Below, in pieces: positions 26,237 through 34,041 of a DNA stretch of 35,093 nt. A model generated the notes under the pieces. That model did not search any database. It was not told where the DNA came from and saw nothing but the letters and a program-made list of their open reading frames with translations. This DNA comes from Flaviflexus sp. Lineage in GTDB: Bacteria; Actinomycetota; Actinomycetes; Actinomycetales; Actinomycetaceae. The stretch's first letter is position 1. Every line of letters begins with the position of its first letter. Location of the stretch: positions 1 to 35,093 of the forward strand of contig JAUNVM010000023.1 of NCBI GenBank assembly GCA_030537635.1. The letters run 5' to 3'. A program made the translations under genes and the position numbers.

Positions 26237-28996
26237 GTGAAACAGTCGGTGACGGCCCTGGTGGGTGGTTTTGCTCTCATCCTTCCGGCCGCAATCCTTC
26301 CACTAGCAACAGCCGCCCCCGGTGGAGACGGACTCGTTATTAACGAGGTCTACGCCAGGGGCGGTTCTGCTCATCAGCCTTATACGCATAAATTCATCGA
26401 GCTCTATAACCCGACGGACACCGAGATCAACCTCTCCGGTCTGTCCCTGCAGTACTTCTCATCCAAGGCTTCCTCCGCGAATGTTGTCGTACCCCTCGAG
26501 GGCACCGTCGCCCCGGAGGGTTACTTCCTCATTCAGGGCGGCTCCAACGGGTCGAATGGTGAGCCGCTCGAGGGTGTTGACCTGGAGACCTCCATCAATC
26601 CCTCCGGCACCAAGGGCACGGTGGCCCTCGCGCACGGCACGGTCGGCCTCGACCTGAGCAATCCCATGGATGCGGCGGGGGATGACCGCTTCGTGGATCT
26701 CGTTGGCTTCGGCTCGGCCGGCATTGTCGAAACCGAGGCGGCCACGTACACGGGCAAGAATTCCACCGCCGGGTCAATTACCCGCACCGGCGGGGTCGAT
26801 ACCGATAACAATGCCGCGGACTTCACCTTCACCTCCGAGCCCACCCCGCAGGGTTCCGGGGTGAACCCGGATCCGGGTACGGATCCGCAGCCCACTCCCG
26901 ACCCGGAGGACGTGACCATTGCCGAGATCCAGGGAACCGGCGTGGCGAGTCCGCTTGCCGGGCAGACCGTGACAACCCGCGGGCTGGTCACCGCCGCCTA
27001 CCCGACCGGAAACTTCAACGGCATCTACATTCAGACTCCGGGCACCGGCGGTGAGCCGGGTGAGGCCTCGACCGGCCTCTTCATCTACTCGAGTGGCCTC
27101 GCCAAGGACGTCGCCATTGGCGACTATCTCGAGGTAACCGGCGATGTCTCCGAATACTATGGTCTCACTCAGCTCAAGGCGGACAGCTACAGCATCCTCG
27201 ATGAGGCGGTGGATCCGGTGATCCCGGTGGCTCACCCGGATCTGTCGACCGAGGAGAAGCGCGAGGCACTCGAGGGCATGCTGCTGGACATGTCCGAGGC
27301 AACGCTCACCGTCACCGACACCTACCAGACCAACCGCTGGGGCCAGGTGGCCCTCGCGATTGGCGAAACGCCGCTCGCCCAGGAATCCGACGTCTACAAT
27401 CCGGTGGAGGAGAACGAACAGTGGGAGGCTCTCGTCGCCGCCAATGAGGCGCGCCTCATTACGCTGGATGACGGCTCCTCCTGGGACTACACGAACTTCT
27501 CCTTCCCCAACCACGAGGTTCCGCTGCCCTACCTGCGTCCCGGTCATCCGGTGCGTGTGGGTGCCGCCGCCACCATCCACGAGCCGGTCATCCTCGACTA
27601 CCGGCACCAGTGGAATCTTCAGCCGACCCGTCAGGTGACCGGCGAGAACTCCGCCGAGGTTGCCACCTTCGCCAACACGCGCGAGGATGCTCCGGGCGAG
27701 GTGGGCGGCACCCTGTCCATCGCCTCGTTCAACGTGCTCAACTACTTCACCGACCTCGGCCAGGACGAGGCCGGCTGCAAGGCCTACACGGACCGCGAGG
27801 GCAATCCGGTGAGCGCGAACTACTGCGATGTGCGCGGAGCCTTCAGCCCGGAGGCCTTCGCCCGCCAGGAGGCCAAGATCGTCTCCGCCATCAACGCCCT
27901 CGACGCCGACGTGGTCGGCCTGGAGGAGATGGAAAACTCGGCACGCTTTGGTCATGACCGCGACGCCTCGGTCGCCCACCTTGTCGACCAGCTGAATGCG
28001 GCGGCCGGTGACACCCGCTGGGCCTATGTTCCCTCCCCGGCGGCAGTGCCGGCCGATGAGGACGTTATCCGCCTCGCCTTCATCTACCAGGTGGGCAAGG
28101 TGGCGCCGGAGGGTGAAAGCACCATCCTTATCGGTAATGATGCCTTCGCGAATGCTCGTGAGCCGCTCGGCCAGGCCTGGCAGGCCCTCGACGAGAATGG
28201 CGAACCGCGCGGCGAGGTCTTCGCCACCATCACCAACCATTTCAAGTCGAAGGGCTCCGGCCAGGACGACGGTCGGAACCAGGGCAATGCCAATCCCTCG
28301 CGCATTGCCCAGGCCACTGCGCTCATTGACTTTGCCGAGGAAACCTACCCGGATCAGCCGGTCTTCCTCCTCGGTGACTTCAACTCCTACACCGCCGAGG
28401 ATCCGCTGCGGATTCTCGAGGGCGGGGGATACACGAACGTTGTCACCCACCTGGGGAGCAACGAGGCTTCCTACACTTACGGCCTGCGGGTCGGCTCGCT
28501 CGATCACGTCTTTGCTAATGCTGCGGGCGTGGAGCTGCTGACCGGGGTTGATATCTGGAACATCAACTCCGTGGAGGCTGTGGCTCTTGAGTACTCGCGC
28601 CACAACTACAACGTGGCCGATCTCTTCGAGCCCGGCACCCCGTTCCGCTCCTCCGATCACGATCCCATCAAGGTTGGCCTTGATATCCCGGCGGGTAATC
28701 CGACCGTGGACCCGACGGTCGATCCCACGGTTGATCCGACCGAGGAGCCCAGTGCTGATCCGTCAGTGGAGCCCACTGATGATCCGGATGTTGATCCGAG
28801 CGATGATCCCGACACCACCACCCCGGCCCCGGGCAAGCCCGGCGGGGACAATGGCAAGCCGGGGGATCCGTCCTACGGTCCTTCGCATCCTGGAAAGCTG
28901 CCCATTACCGGTAGCGCTTCCCTGCCGATTGTCGCCGTAGCCGTCCTGCTGATTGGGCTTGGCGTGCTGCTCGTGCGTCGCCGCTCGGTGATGTAA
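26237..28996 (+). CDS. Cell-wall-anchored extracellular nuclease (ExeM/NucH-like), LTD + OB + EEP domains, LPITG signal
   Basis: This 919-residue secreted protein has a signal peptide ending near ATAAPG (about residue 27). A lamin-tail-like domain (about 30-190: INEVYARGG, KFIELYNPT) and a linker follow. An OB-fold region (about 228-330) comes next, and then an endonuclease/exonuclease/phosphatase domain (about 490-830). The EEP motifs are ASFNVLNYF, GLEEMENS, TNHFKSKGS, LLGDFNSY, SLDHVFA and SSDHDPI. A stalk with repeated PTVDP units and Pro/Asp-rich sequence leads to the sortase signal LPITG (888-892), a hydrophobic helix and a VRRRS tail. It probably degrades extracellular DNA at the cell surface, for nutrition or against neutrophil traps; that role is inference. 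The GTG start has AAAGG about 8 nt upstream. Confidence 0.9.
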   Translation: MKQSVTALVGGFALILPAAILPLATAAPGGDGLVINEVYARGGSAHQPYTHKFIELYNPTDTEINLSGLSLQYFSSKASSANVVVPLEGTVAPEGYFLIQGGSNGSNGEPLEGVDLETSINPSGTKGTVALAHGTVGLDLSNPMDAAGDDRFVDLVGFGSAGIVETEAATYTGKNSTAGSITRTGGVDTDNNAADFTFTSEPTPQGSGVNPDPGTDPQPTPDPEDVTIAEIQGTGVASPLAGQTVTTRGLVTAAYPTGNFNGIYIQTPGTGGEPGEASTGLFIYSSGLAKDVAIGDYLEVTGDVSEYYGLTQLKADSYSILDEAVDPVIPVAHPDLSTEEKREALEGMLLDMSEATLTVTDTYQTNRWGQVALAIGETPLAQESDVYNPVEENEQWEALVAANEARLITLDDGSSWDYTNFSFPNHEVPLPYLRPGHPVRVGAAATIHEPVILDYRHQWNLQPTRQVTGENSAEVATFANTREDAPGEVGGTLSIASFNVLNYFTDLGQDEAGCKAYTDREGNPVSANYCDVRGAFSPEAFARQEAKIVSAINALDADVVGLEEMENSARFGHDRDASVAHLVDQLNAAAGDTRWAYVPSPAAVPADEDVIRLAFIYQVGKVAPEGESTILIGNDAFANAREPLGQAWQALDENGEPRGEVFATITNHFKSKGSGQDDGRNQGNANPSRIAQATALIDFAEETYPDQPVFLLGDFNSYTAEDPLRILEGGGYTNVVTHLGSNEASYTYGLRVGSLDHVFANAAGVELLTGVDIWNINSVEAVALEYSRHNYNVADLFEPGTPFRSSDHDPIKVGLDIPAGNPTVDPTVDPTVDPTEEPSADPSVEPTDDPDVDPSDDPDTTTPAPGKPGGDNGKPGDPSYGPSHPGKLPITGSASLPIVAVAVLLIGLGVLLVRRRSVM

Positions 28997-29017
28997 GAGT
29001 CTGTCAGCGACATGGTC

Positions 29018-29047
29018 AAGGCCGCCGCCCCAGTGGGCGGCGGCCTT
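29018..29047 (+). terminator. Terminator of the nuclease gene
   Basis: A perfect 13-bp stem (29018-29030 with 29035-29047, loop CAGT) starts about 20 bases past the nuclease stop. No T run follows. Confidence 0.8.
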
Positions 29048-29128
29048 GTGTCGTTCGACGTGTTCGCCACGGACCTGCGCGGGGCCTGGTTCGCACAAGC
29101 CGGCAGCGCAATTGTTCGCCAGATACAG

Positions 29129-29156
29129 GCTTCCCCCGGGATATCCCGGGGGAAGC
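29129..29156 (-). terminator. Terminator of the tRNA operon
   Basis: A perfect 12-bp stem (29129-29140 with 29145-29156, loop ATAT) lies 6 bases beyond the 3' end of tRNA-Phe on the minus strand. It lacks a T tract. Confidence 0.7.
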
Positions 29157-29161
29157 GGCTG

Positions 29162-29234
29162 TGCCTCCGAACGGCGTCGATCCGTTGACCTTTCGATTTT
29201 CAGTCGAACGCTCTACCAACTGAGCTACAGAGGC
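29162..29234 (-). tRNA. tRNA-Phe (GAA)
   Basis: The 73-nt gene reads on the minus strand with a 7-bp acceptor GCCTCTG/CGGAGGC (one wobble) and discriminator A. The D-arm is AGCTCAGTTGGTAGAGC and the anticodon loop is CTGAAAA between TTCGA and TCGAA, so the anticodon is GAA. No CCA is encoded. It is last of three tRNA genes. Confidence 0.95.
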
Positions 29235-29269
29235 ATATGTGGAAGTGCCCGGCTTAGCCGGGCAATCCG

Positions 29270-29343
29270 CGACCCTGACGGGACTCGAACCCGCGACCTC
29301 CGCCGTGACAGGGCGGCGCGCTAACCAACTGCGCTACAGGGCC
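29270..29343 (-). tRNA. tRNA-Asp (GTC)
   Basis: The 74-nt gene on the minus strand has acceptor GGCCCTG/CAGGGTC and discriminator G. The anticodon stem CCGCC/GGCGG encloses loop CTGTCAC, anticodon GTC. A hairpin GCCCGGC/GCCGGGC (29247-29263) lies in the spacer to tRNA-Phe and may guide processing. Confidence 0.95.
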
Positions 29344-29359
29344 AAAATGGCCGAAGCCG

Positions 29360-29432
29360 TACCCCGAACGGGATTCGAACCCGTGTTACCGCCGTGAAAG
29401 GGCGGGGTCCTGGGCCGCTAGACGATCGGGGC
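29360..29432 (-). tRNA. tRNA-Glu (TTC)
   Basis: The 73-nt gene on the minus strand has acceptor GCCCCGA/TCGGGGT with a G1-U72 pair and discriminator A. The anticodon stem CCGCC/GGCGG encloses CTTTCAC, anticodon TTC. It is first in the Glu-Asp-Phe transcript. Confidence 0.95.
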
Positions 29433-29484
29433 CAGTTTCCTGGTGTCCCCCGATCCGAATCTCTCTTTCCGGGGAAGCTCCATT

Positions 29485-29514
29485 AGCGTACCCAGAAAAG
29501 TGCCGGTAATGCAA
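29485..29514 (-). promoter_or_regulatory. Predicted promoter of the tRNA-Glu/Asp/Phe operon
   Basis: On the minus strand TTGCAT (plus 29509-29514) and TACGCT (plus 29485-29490) are spaced by 18 bp and lie about 53 bases before the 5' end of tRNA-Glu. Confidence 0.55.
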
Positions 29515-29580
29515 AGCGCTCGATGTGCGCTTCGTCACCGACTCAATCTGGTCCGGCTATGCTCCGCGCATCAAGGTGTT

Positions 29581-29594
29581 TAGGCTGGTGACCA
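29581..29594 (+). promoter_or_regulatory. Predicted leaderless promoter of the MscS-type gene
   Basis: TAGGCT (29581-29586) lies 7 nt before the ATG at 29594, with no Shine-Dalgarno sequence between. It supports that start over the upstream in-frame candidate at 29525. Confidence 0.5.
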
Positions 29595-31084
29595 TGAACC
29601 TCTTCTCGCTACGTTCGCTGCAAGTCAGCGACGATGACACGGGGATCTCTGACCAGGTCGATCAGGCTGTGGATACGACGATCAACGCAACCGTTGATGT
29701 CATTTCCCTCGCCGTCGGGATCGCCGTGGGCGCCGGGATTGGCCTTGTCATCGCCGTCGTTATCCAGTCGGTAGCCAAGCAGATTGGTCGGCGCCGGCCC
29801 ATTATTGCCCCCGCCCTGCGCCCCATGTTCCGGCCGATGCAGGCACTGTTCGCGGTTATCGGAGCCTGGATTGGATTCATGGGCGCCACGGTTCCGGAGG
29901 CTGGGGCGGATGAGCCGGCGTGGCGACACATTGCCTTCCACGGCTTCCTCATCCTCACGATCCTCGTCGCCACCTGGTTTATTGCGTCGATCGTGCAGGG
30001 TTTCGAGGATGCCGTGGTGGCGCATGTGCGGCAGGCGGGAACGAAGCGGGCTCGCCGGATCCAAACCCAGTTCCAGATTGTGCGCCGGGTCGCTGTTCTC
30101 GTGATCTGGGTGCTCGGCATTGCCGGTGTGCTCATTACCTTCCCCTCGGCGAGGGCGGCCGGTGCCTCCATCCTCGCGTCCGCGGGTATCGTCTCCGTCA
30201 TCGCTGGTTTGGCCGCGCAAACCACGCTCGGCAATCTCTTCGCGGGCCTCCAGGTGGCCTTTTCTGACTCTCTGCGGGTCGATGACATCGTCATCATCAA
30301 CGACGAGTTCTGCGTGGTTGAGGAAATCACCCTCACCTACGTTGTGGTGCGGGTGTGGGATGGTCGGCGGATCATCGTGCCGTCGAATAAGCTCACGGGG
30401 GAGACGTTCGAGAACTGGACGAGGCGGGAGCCCGATCTGCTCGGCAACGTCCACTTCGACCTTGACTGGATGGTGCCGATTGACGCCATGCGCTCGGAGT
30501 TCCTCCGGTTTATCCGCCAGTCGGACCTGTGGGATGGCAGGACGGCGGTGCTGCAGGTGCGCGATGCCGAGGGCGGGCTCATTAAGGTCTCCGTTCTCGT
30601 CTCCGCGAAGGACTCCTCCGCCCTTATTGATCTCCAGTACCAAATCCGCGAACACATCGTGAAATGGATTCAGGAGAAGGTGCCGTCCGCCGTGCCCTAC
30701 CGGCGCAACGTCGTCATCGATCTGGAGGAGCGGGAGGCGGTCATGGGTGCCTATCCGAATCCGCAGGACTTCGTCGACGTGGAGGATGCCGATCCGCGCC
30801 CGCCGGTGCGCCGCGGCCCCATCACCGCGGAAACCCAGGTCATGTCCGTCGCGGAGCTGAGGGCGCAGGCAGCCGCATTTGCCGAGGAGAGCGGGGCCGC
30901 GCCCGGACACGAATCCTCGATCTTCACCGGTTCGGCCGAGGCCGAAGCCAGGGCGCGCGACTTTGCCGGCCCCGGTGAGGATGCCTTCGCCGAGCGGGAG
31001 CGCCGCGCGCAGGCCCGCACCACCGCCGAGCAGGAGGCGATCGATGCCGCGGTAGACGATGATGAGGAGACTCGGCGTGGCTAG
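29594..31084 (+). CDS. MscS-family mechanosensitive ion channel
   Basis: This 496-residue membrane protein is a small-conductance mechanosensitive channel homologue that would release solutes on osmotic downshock. Hydrophobic helices lie at about 35-60, 82-100, 115-137 and 165-183. They are followed by the pore-lining helix with small residues (ASILASAGIVSVIAGLAAQ, about 190-208) and the conserved TLGNLFAGLQVAF just after it. The beta domain (DDIVIINDEFCVVEEI, IIVPSNKL) comes next. The last about 110 residues are an acidic, Ala-rich, probably disordered tail absent from E. coli MscS (286 residues). Nothing obvious links it to msrB downstream, 133 bases away. Confidence 0.9.
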   Translation: MNLFSLRSLQVSDDDTGISDQVDQAVDTTINATVDVISLAVGIAVGAGIGLVIAVVIQSVAKQIGRRRPIIAPALRPMFRPMQALFAVIGAWIGFMGATVPEAGADEPAWRHIAFHGFLILTILVATWFIASIVQGFEDAVVAHVRQAGTKRARRIQTQFQIVRRVAVLVIWVLGIAGVLITFPSARAAGASILASAGIVSVIAGLAAQTTLGNLFAGLQVAFSDSLRVDDIVIINDEFCVVEEITLTYVVVRVWDGRRIIVPSNKLTGETFENWTRREPDLLGNVHFDLDWMVPIDAMRSEFLRFIRQSDLWDGRTAVLQVRDAEGGLIKVSVLVSAKDSSALIDLQYQIREHIVKWIQEKVPSAVPYRRNVVIDLEEREAVMGAYPNPQDFVDVEDADPRPPVRRGPITAETQVMSVAELRAQAAAFAEESGAAPGHESSIFTGSAEAEARARDFAGPGEDAFAERERRAQARTTAEQEAIDAAVDDDEETRRG

Positions 31085-31217
31085 TGGGCGGCAGAAACCT
31101 GGACGCCCCACTCCCACACCCCACCGCCATCCCCCGCATCTCGCGTGATCCCGGCCGGTACGGGTAAGGATGCGGGGCGAGAGAATACGTGATGAGCTCA
31201 ATGAAGGAGAAACACAG

Positions 31218-31634
31218 ATGACCAACTTCCTTAATCTTGATGATGAGCAGTGGAAGGAGCGCCTGGACGAGGAGTCCTACCAGGTGCTGCGGCAGGCTGG
31301 CACGGAGCGCCCGGGAACCGGCGCGCTGCTGAATGAGGGACGCGCGGGAGAGTACTCCTGCAAGGCCTGCGGCCAGGTGCTCTTTGACGCCGAGACCAAG
31401 TTTGATGCCGGCTGCGGGTGGCCGAGCTTCTACGAGGCCAAGGAGGGCTCGGTACGCTACATCGACGACCATTCACTCGGCAGGCATCGGGTGGAGGTGC
31501 GCTGCTCCGGCTGCGACTCACACCTGGGCCACATCTTCCCCGACGCACCCTCCACCCCGACCGGCAATCGCTTCTGCATGAACTCCCTCGCCCTGCGCTT
31601 CACCCCCGAGGGGGGAACGGCCATCGATGGCTGA
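31218..31634 (+). CDS. msrB: Peptide-methionine (R)-S-oxide reductase MsrB
   Basis: MsrB (138 residues) repairs methionine-R-sulfoxide in proteins using thioredoxin. The zinc site is formed by CKAC and CSGC, and the catalytic Cys lies in NRFCMNSLALRF near the C-terminus. GCGWPSFYE and SHLGHIF are family landmarks. There is no signal peptide, so it is cytosolic. The start at 31218 follows AAGGAG with 8-nt spacing; an in-frame start at 31170 lacks this. Its stop overlaps the next gene by 8 bases, forming a three-gene operon with the EEP hydrolase and the AEC permease. Confidence 0.95.
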   Translation: MTNFLNLDDEQWKERLDEESYQVLRQAGTERPGTGALLNEGRAGEYSCKACGQVLFDAETKFDAGCGWPSFYEAKEGSVRYIDDHSLGRHRVEVRCSGCDSHLGHIFPDAPSTPTGNRFCMNSLALRFTPEGGTAIDG

Positions 31635-32358
31635 CCTGCGCATCGCCACCATCAACTTCCAGCACGGCCACCCCGCCGAGCGCCTCGATACCGCCCTGCG
31701 GCAGATCGGCCACCTCAACGCCGATGTGCTGCTCATGCAGGAAATGGACAATGGGCTGGCCCGATCGGAGTTTGCCCACCAGGCCCGCATCGTCGCCGCC
31801 CGGGCGGACATGGAGCATTTCGCGCTGGTGCCGTCGCGCTCGCGGATCACGACCATCCTGCGCGGCCGGGCCCCCTCCACCTCGATTGGGGATCTCGGCT
31901 CGGGCATTGCGATCTGCTCGCGCCACCCACTCCTCTCCGTCACCCCCTACGACCTGCCCACCACTCGCTCGCTGGTCCTGTGGAAGAACTGGCGGCCCCA
32001 CATCGATCAGCCACGACAGCTCCTCGTTGCTCGCCTGGCGACACCCGCCGGCGAGGTGACCGTGGCGTGCACCCACCTGTCGTGGCAGTGGGGCCAGGCC
32101 GAGGTGCAGATGAGACGGGTGGAGAAAATTCTGGCCACCTGGCCGGGCCCGCGCCTGCTCGGCGGAGATTTTAACCGCCGGGAAAGCCCCTCGAGCCTGC
32201 CCGTTCTCGCGCGGGCGCACACCTTCCCGGCCGAGAATCCGGACCGGCAGATCGACTATCTCGTTGGTGACCTCATCCCGGTGCGCAGCTGGACGGTGCG
32301 CCTCGCCGTATCCGATCATCTCGCGCTCGTTGCCGACCTCGACCTTCCGGAGGTCTAG
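31627..32358 (+). CDS. Endonuclease/exonuclease/phosphatase family protein
   Basis: The 243-residue protein is a compact EEP-fold hydrolase without signal peptide. The motifs are INFQHG at the start, LLMQEMD (metal-binding Glu), ACTHLSW, LLGGDFNRR and the terminal VSDHLALVADL with the catalytic His. Members of this fold cleave DNA, RNA or phosphoesters, and the substrate cannot be told. Its ATG lies inside the end of msrB (ATGGCTGA) and its TAG shares a base with the GTG of the AEC gene (TAGTG). Both junctions imply coupled translation. Confidence 0.85.
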   Translation: MADLRIATINFQHGHPAERLDTALRQIGHLNADVLLMQEMDNGLARSEFAHQARIVAARADMEHFALVPSRSRITTILRGRAPSTSIGDLGSGIAICSRHPLLSVTPYDLPTTRSLVLWKNWRPHIDQPRQLLVARLATPAGEVTVACTHLSWQWGQAEVQMRRVEKILATWPGPRLLGGDFNRRESPSSLPVLARAHTFPAENPDRQIDYLVGDLIPVRSWTVRLAVSDHLALVADLDLPEV

Positions 32359-33278
32359 TGGCCGATATTGCGCTCAGCTTCTGGGCCCTCTTCACCGCGA
32401 TCATGGTGGGCTTTGTGCTGGCGCGTACCGGCGTGGTCGGCCCGGGCGCCGATGCCGGGCTCTCCCGGCTCGCCTTCGCCGCCTGCATCCCCGCCCTCAT
32501 GTTCCTCACGGTGGCCAAGGCGCAGCCCTCCGATGTGTTCTCCCTCGGCTCCGCCGTCAACATTCTCGTGGCCATCATCCTCTTCGCCGGCTACTGGATG
32601 ATCGGCGGCAGAGCCGGGGTGCACGGGCCGCAGCGCACCATCGGCTGCCTGCTGTCCTCCTACATCAATGCCGGCAATATCGGTATTGCCTACCTCATGG
32701 TCGTTGTTGGCGATCCCACCCAGGCCGCCCCCGTCGTCATGTTCCAGCTCTGCCTGGTTGTTCCCTTCGTCTTCACCATTCTCGATCGGCAGACCGGAAG
32801 AACCGGCATGTCGGTGACGAAGATGGTCCTCTCACCCTTCCTTAACCCGCCGGTGCTCGCCGTCTTTTCCGGCCTCATCGTTTCCCTCACGGGTGTGCAC
32901 CTTCCCGCGGTGGTCACCCGGCCTATCGAGCTCATCGCCCAACCGACCGTGCCCCTCCTGCTCATCTCCCTGGGCATCTCCGCCGCCAATGCCTCCCTGC
33001 CCAAGCCGAGCCGGGCCCAGGCGCCCATGTTTGCCGCCGTGGCGGCCCGCAGCTTCGGCGGCCCCCTGCTCAGCTGGGGGCTGGGAACGGCGGTGGGTCT
33101 GACCGGCACCGAGCTTCTCGCCGTCACTATCGTGGGGGCTCTGCCGGCCGCCAATAATGTCTTCGTCTACGCCCACCGCTACGGCCGTTCCGTGGATATG
33201 GCCCGCGACGGGGTGCTGCTCTCCACCTTCATCTCCCTGCCCGTCGTCCCCATCATCGCCGCGCTCATGCACGCCTAG
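32358..33278 (+). CDS. AEC (auxin efflux carrier) family permease
   Basis: The 306-residue membrane protein has about ten hydrophobic segments throughout and the two-half layout of the AEC/MleP transporter family. The YINAGNIGIAYLMV segment in the first half and GALPAANNVFVYAHRYG in the second are family signatures. Bacterial members carry organic acids such as malate; the substrate here is not determinable. The GTG start overlaps the previous stop by one base. It ends the msrB-EEP-AEC operon; an inverted repeat CGCCCCG/CGGGGCG (33311-33317, 33329-33335) follows as a possible terminator. Confidence 0.87.
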   Translation: MADIALSFWALFTAIMVGFVLARTGVVGPGADAGLSRLAFAACIPALMFLTVAKAQPSDVFSLGSAVNILVAIILFAGYWMIGGRAGVHGPQRTIGCLLSSYINAGNIGIAYLMVVVGDPTQAAPVVMFQLCLVVPFVFTILDRQTGRTGMSVTKMVLSPFLNPPVLAVFSGLIVSLTGVHLPAVVTRPIELIAQPTVPLLLISLGISAANASLPKPSRAQAPMFAAVAARSFGGPLLSWGLGTAVGLTGTELLAVTIVGALPAANNVFVYAHRYGRSVDMARDGVLLSTFISLPVVPIIAALMHA

Positions 33279-33654
33279 GTCATGCGGGAGTTGCGTGGGA
33301 CGGAGGCCATCGCCCCGCCGATCAGCACCGGGGCGGGTAAAGATCCGTCAGGTGCGCGGTTGTCACTGGAATCACAAGACTTGCGGGCGCCTCGGCCGAG
33401 GGATACGGCTTCGGCGAATAGAATGCAAATTGTAGGCGTGCCTTAGTCAAAAAGGTTTGGGGTACGTCAAGGAAATTCTCGAGTCGGGTCACGATACCGA
33501 AAATGGCGAATTGGCGTTCTGTTCACTCGGTCACGTGCACTCCCGTTTACTTTGAAAAACCGCTGGTAGAGTCGAAATCCTGCAAGAGCTTGCATAGACT
33601 AGATGCATTGGTACGGGGATTTATCCCCCAACCAGAAAATTGGAGGAACATACT
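33279..33654. promoter_or_regulatory. AT-richer regulatory gap upstream of the GlsB-type gene
   Basis: This 376-bp gap has no convincing gene and is visibly more AT-rich than its surroundings from about 33415. It contains TAGAAT (33419-33424) followed by a 19-bp stretch (33432-33450) that matches a DtxR/IdeR-type iron-box consensus at 11 of 19 positions. TTTACT (33546-33551) and TAGAGT (33567-33572) lie 15 bp apart, and TAGACT lies at 33595-33600 inside a TGCAT/ATGCA inverted repeat. A GGGGA/TCCCC hairpin (33615-33628) lies just ahead of the ribosome binding site GGAGG. Several start points are therefore possible. Confidence 0.4.
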
Positions 33655-33909
33655 ATGGGTATTTTTGCAACTATTATCGTTGGTGCCATCATCGGCGCTC
33701 TCGCCCGCTTCTTCATGAAGGGCGACCAGAACATCGGCATGCTCTGGACCGTTATTCTCGGTGCGGGCGGTACCGCCCTCGGCTGGTGGTTCGTCCAGGG
33801 TCCGATGAACTCTGACTCGACCATTCTTAAGTGGGTTGTCTCGATCGTTCTCGCGATCGTGCTCATCTCCGTCTACCTCTCCGTGACCCGCGGTGGCAAC
33901 CGCCGCTAA
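33655..33909 (+). CDS. GlsB/YeaQ/YmgE family stress-response membrane protein
   Basis: An 84-residue integral membrane protein of the transglycosylase-associated/GlsB family. Three hydrophobic helices are visible (about 2-20, 30-47, 58-77). GAIIGALARFFMKG at the start and the Gly-rich GAGGTALGWW in the second helix are typical. The precise role is unclear; relatives are induced by stress. The start at 33655 follows TTGGAGGAA with good spacing; upstream in-frame 33640 is less likely. It is monocistronic, with a complex promoter region upstream and a textbook terminator downstream. Its AT-richer codons suggest strong expression. Confidence 0.9.
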   Translation: MGIFATIIVGAIIGALARFFMKGDQNIGMLWTVILGAGGTALGWWFVQGPMNSDSTILKWVVSIVLAIVLISVYLSVTRGGNRR

Positions 33910-33929
33910 GGCTCACTGAGTTCAAGACG

Positions 33930-33958
33930 AGGACCGGGGCAATGCTCCGGTCCTTTTT
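33930..33958 (+). terminator. Intrinsic terminator of the GlsB-type gene
   Basis: An 11-bp stem with one wobble (33930-33940 with 33944-33954, loop AAT) is followed by TTTTT. It is the clearest plus-strand rho-independent terminator in the window. Confidence 0.95.
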
Positions 33959-34028
33959 CGTGCCCTTCGCCGCCCCTCCGGCCATCTCGCTATATGAATG
34001 ATTGGAGGGGGTGAGGTGGCCTCACATC

Positions 34029-34041
34029 CATAATTGCGACA
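34029..34041 (+). promoter_or_regulatory. Predicted leaderless promoter of the TSUP gene
   Basis: CATAAT (34029-34034) lies 6 nt before the ATG at 34041 with no ribosome binding site between, again fitting a leaderless mRNA. Confidence 0.4.

Noticed and set aside
26774..28660. 628-codon minus-strand open frame opposite the nuclease gene
   Set aside because: The nuclease frame carries clear domains and a sorting signal, and the antisense frame has none.
29162..29432. tRNA cluster as an integration site
   Set aside because: No integrase and no direct repeat of a tRNA 3' end were seen on either side.
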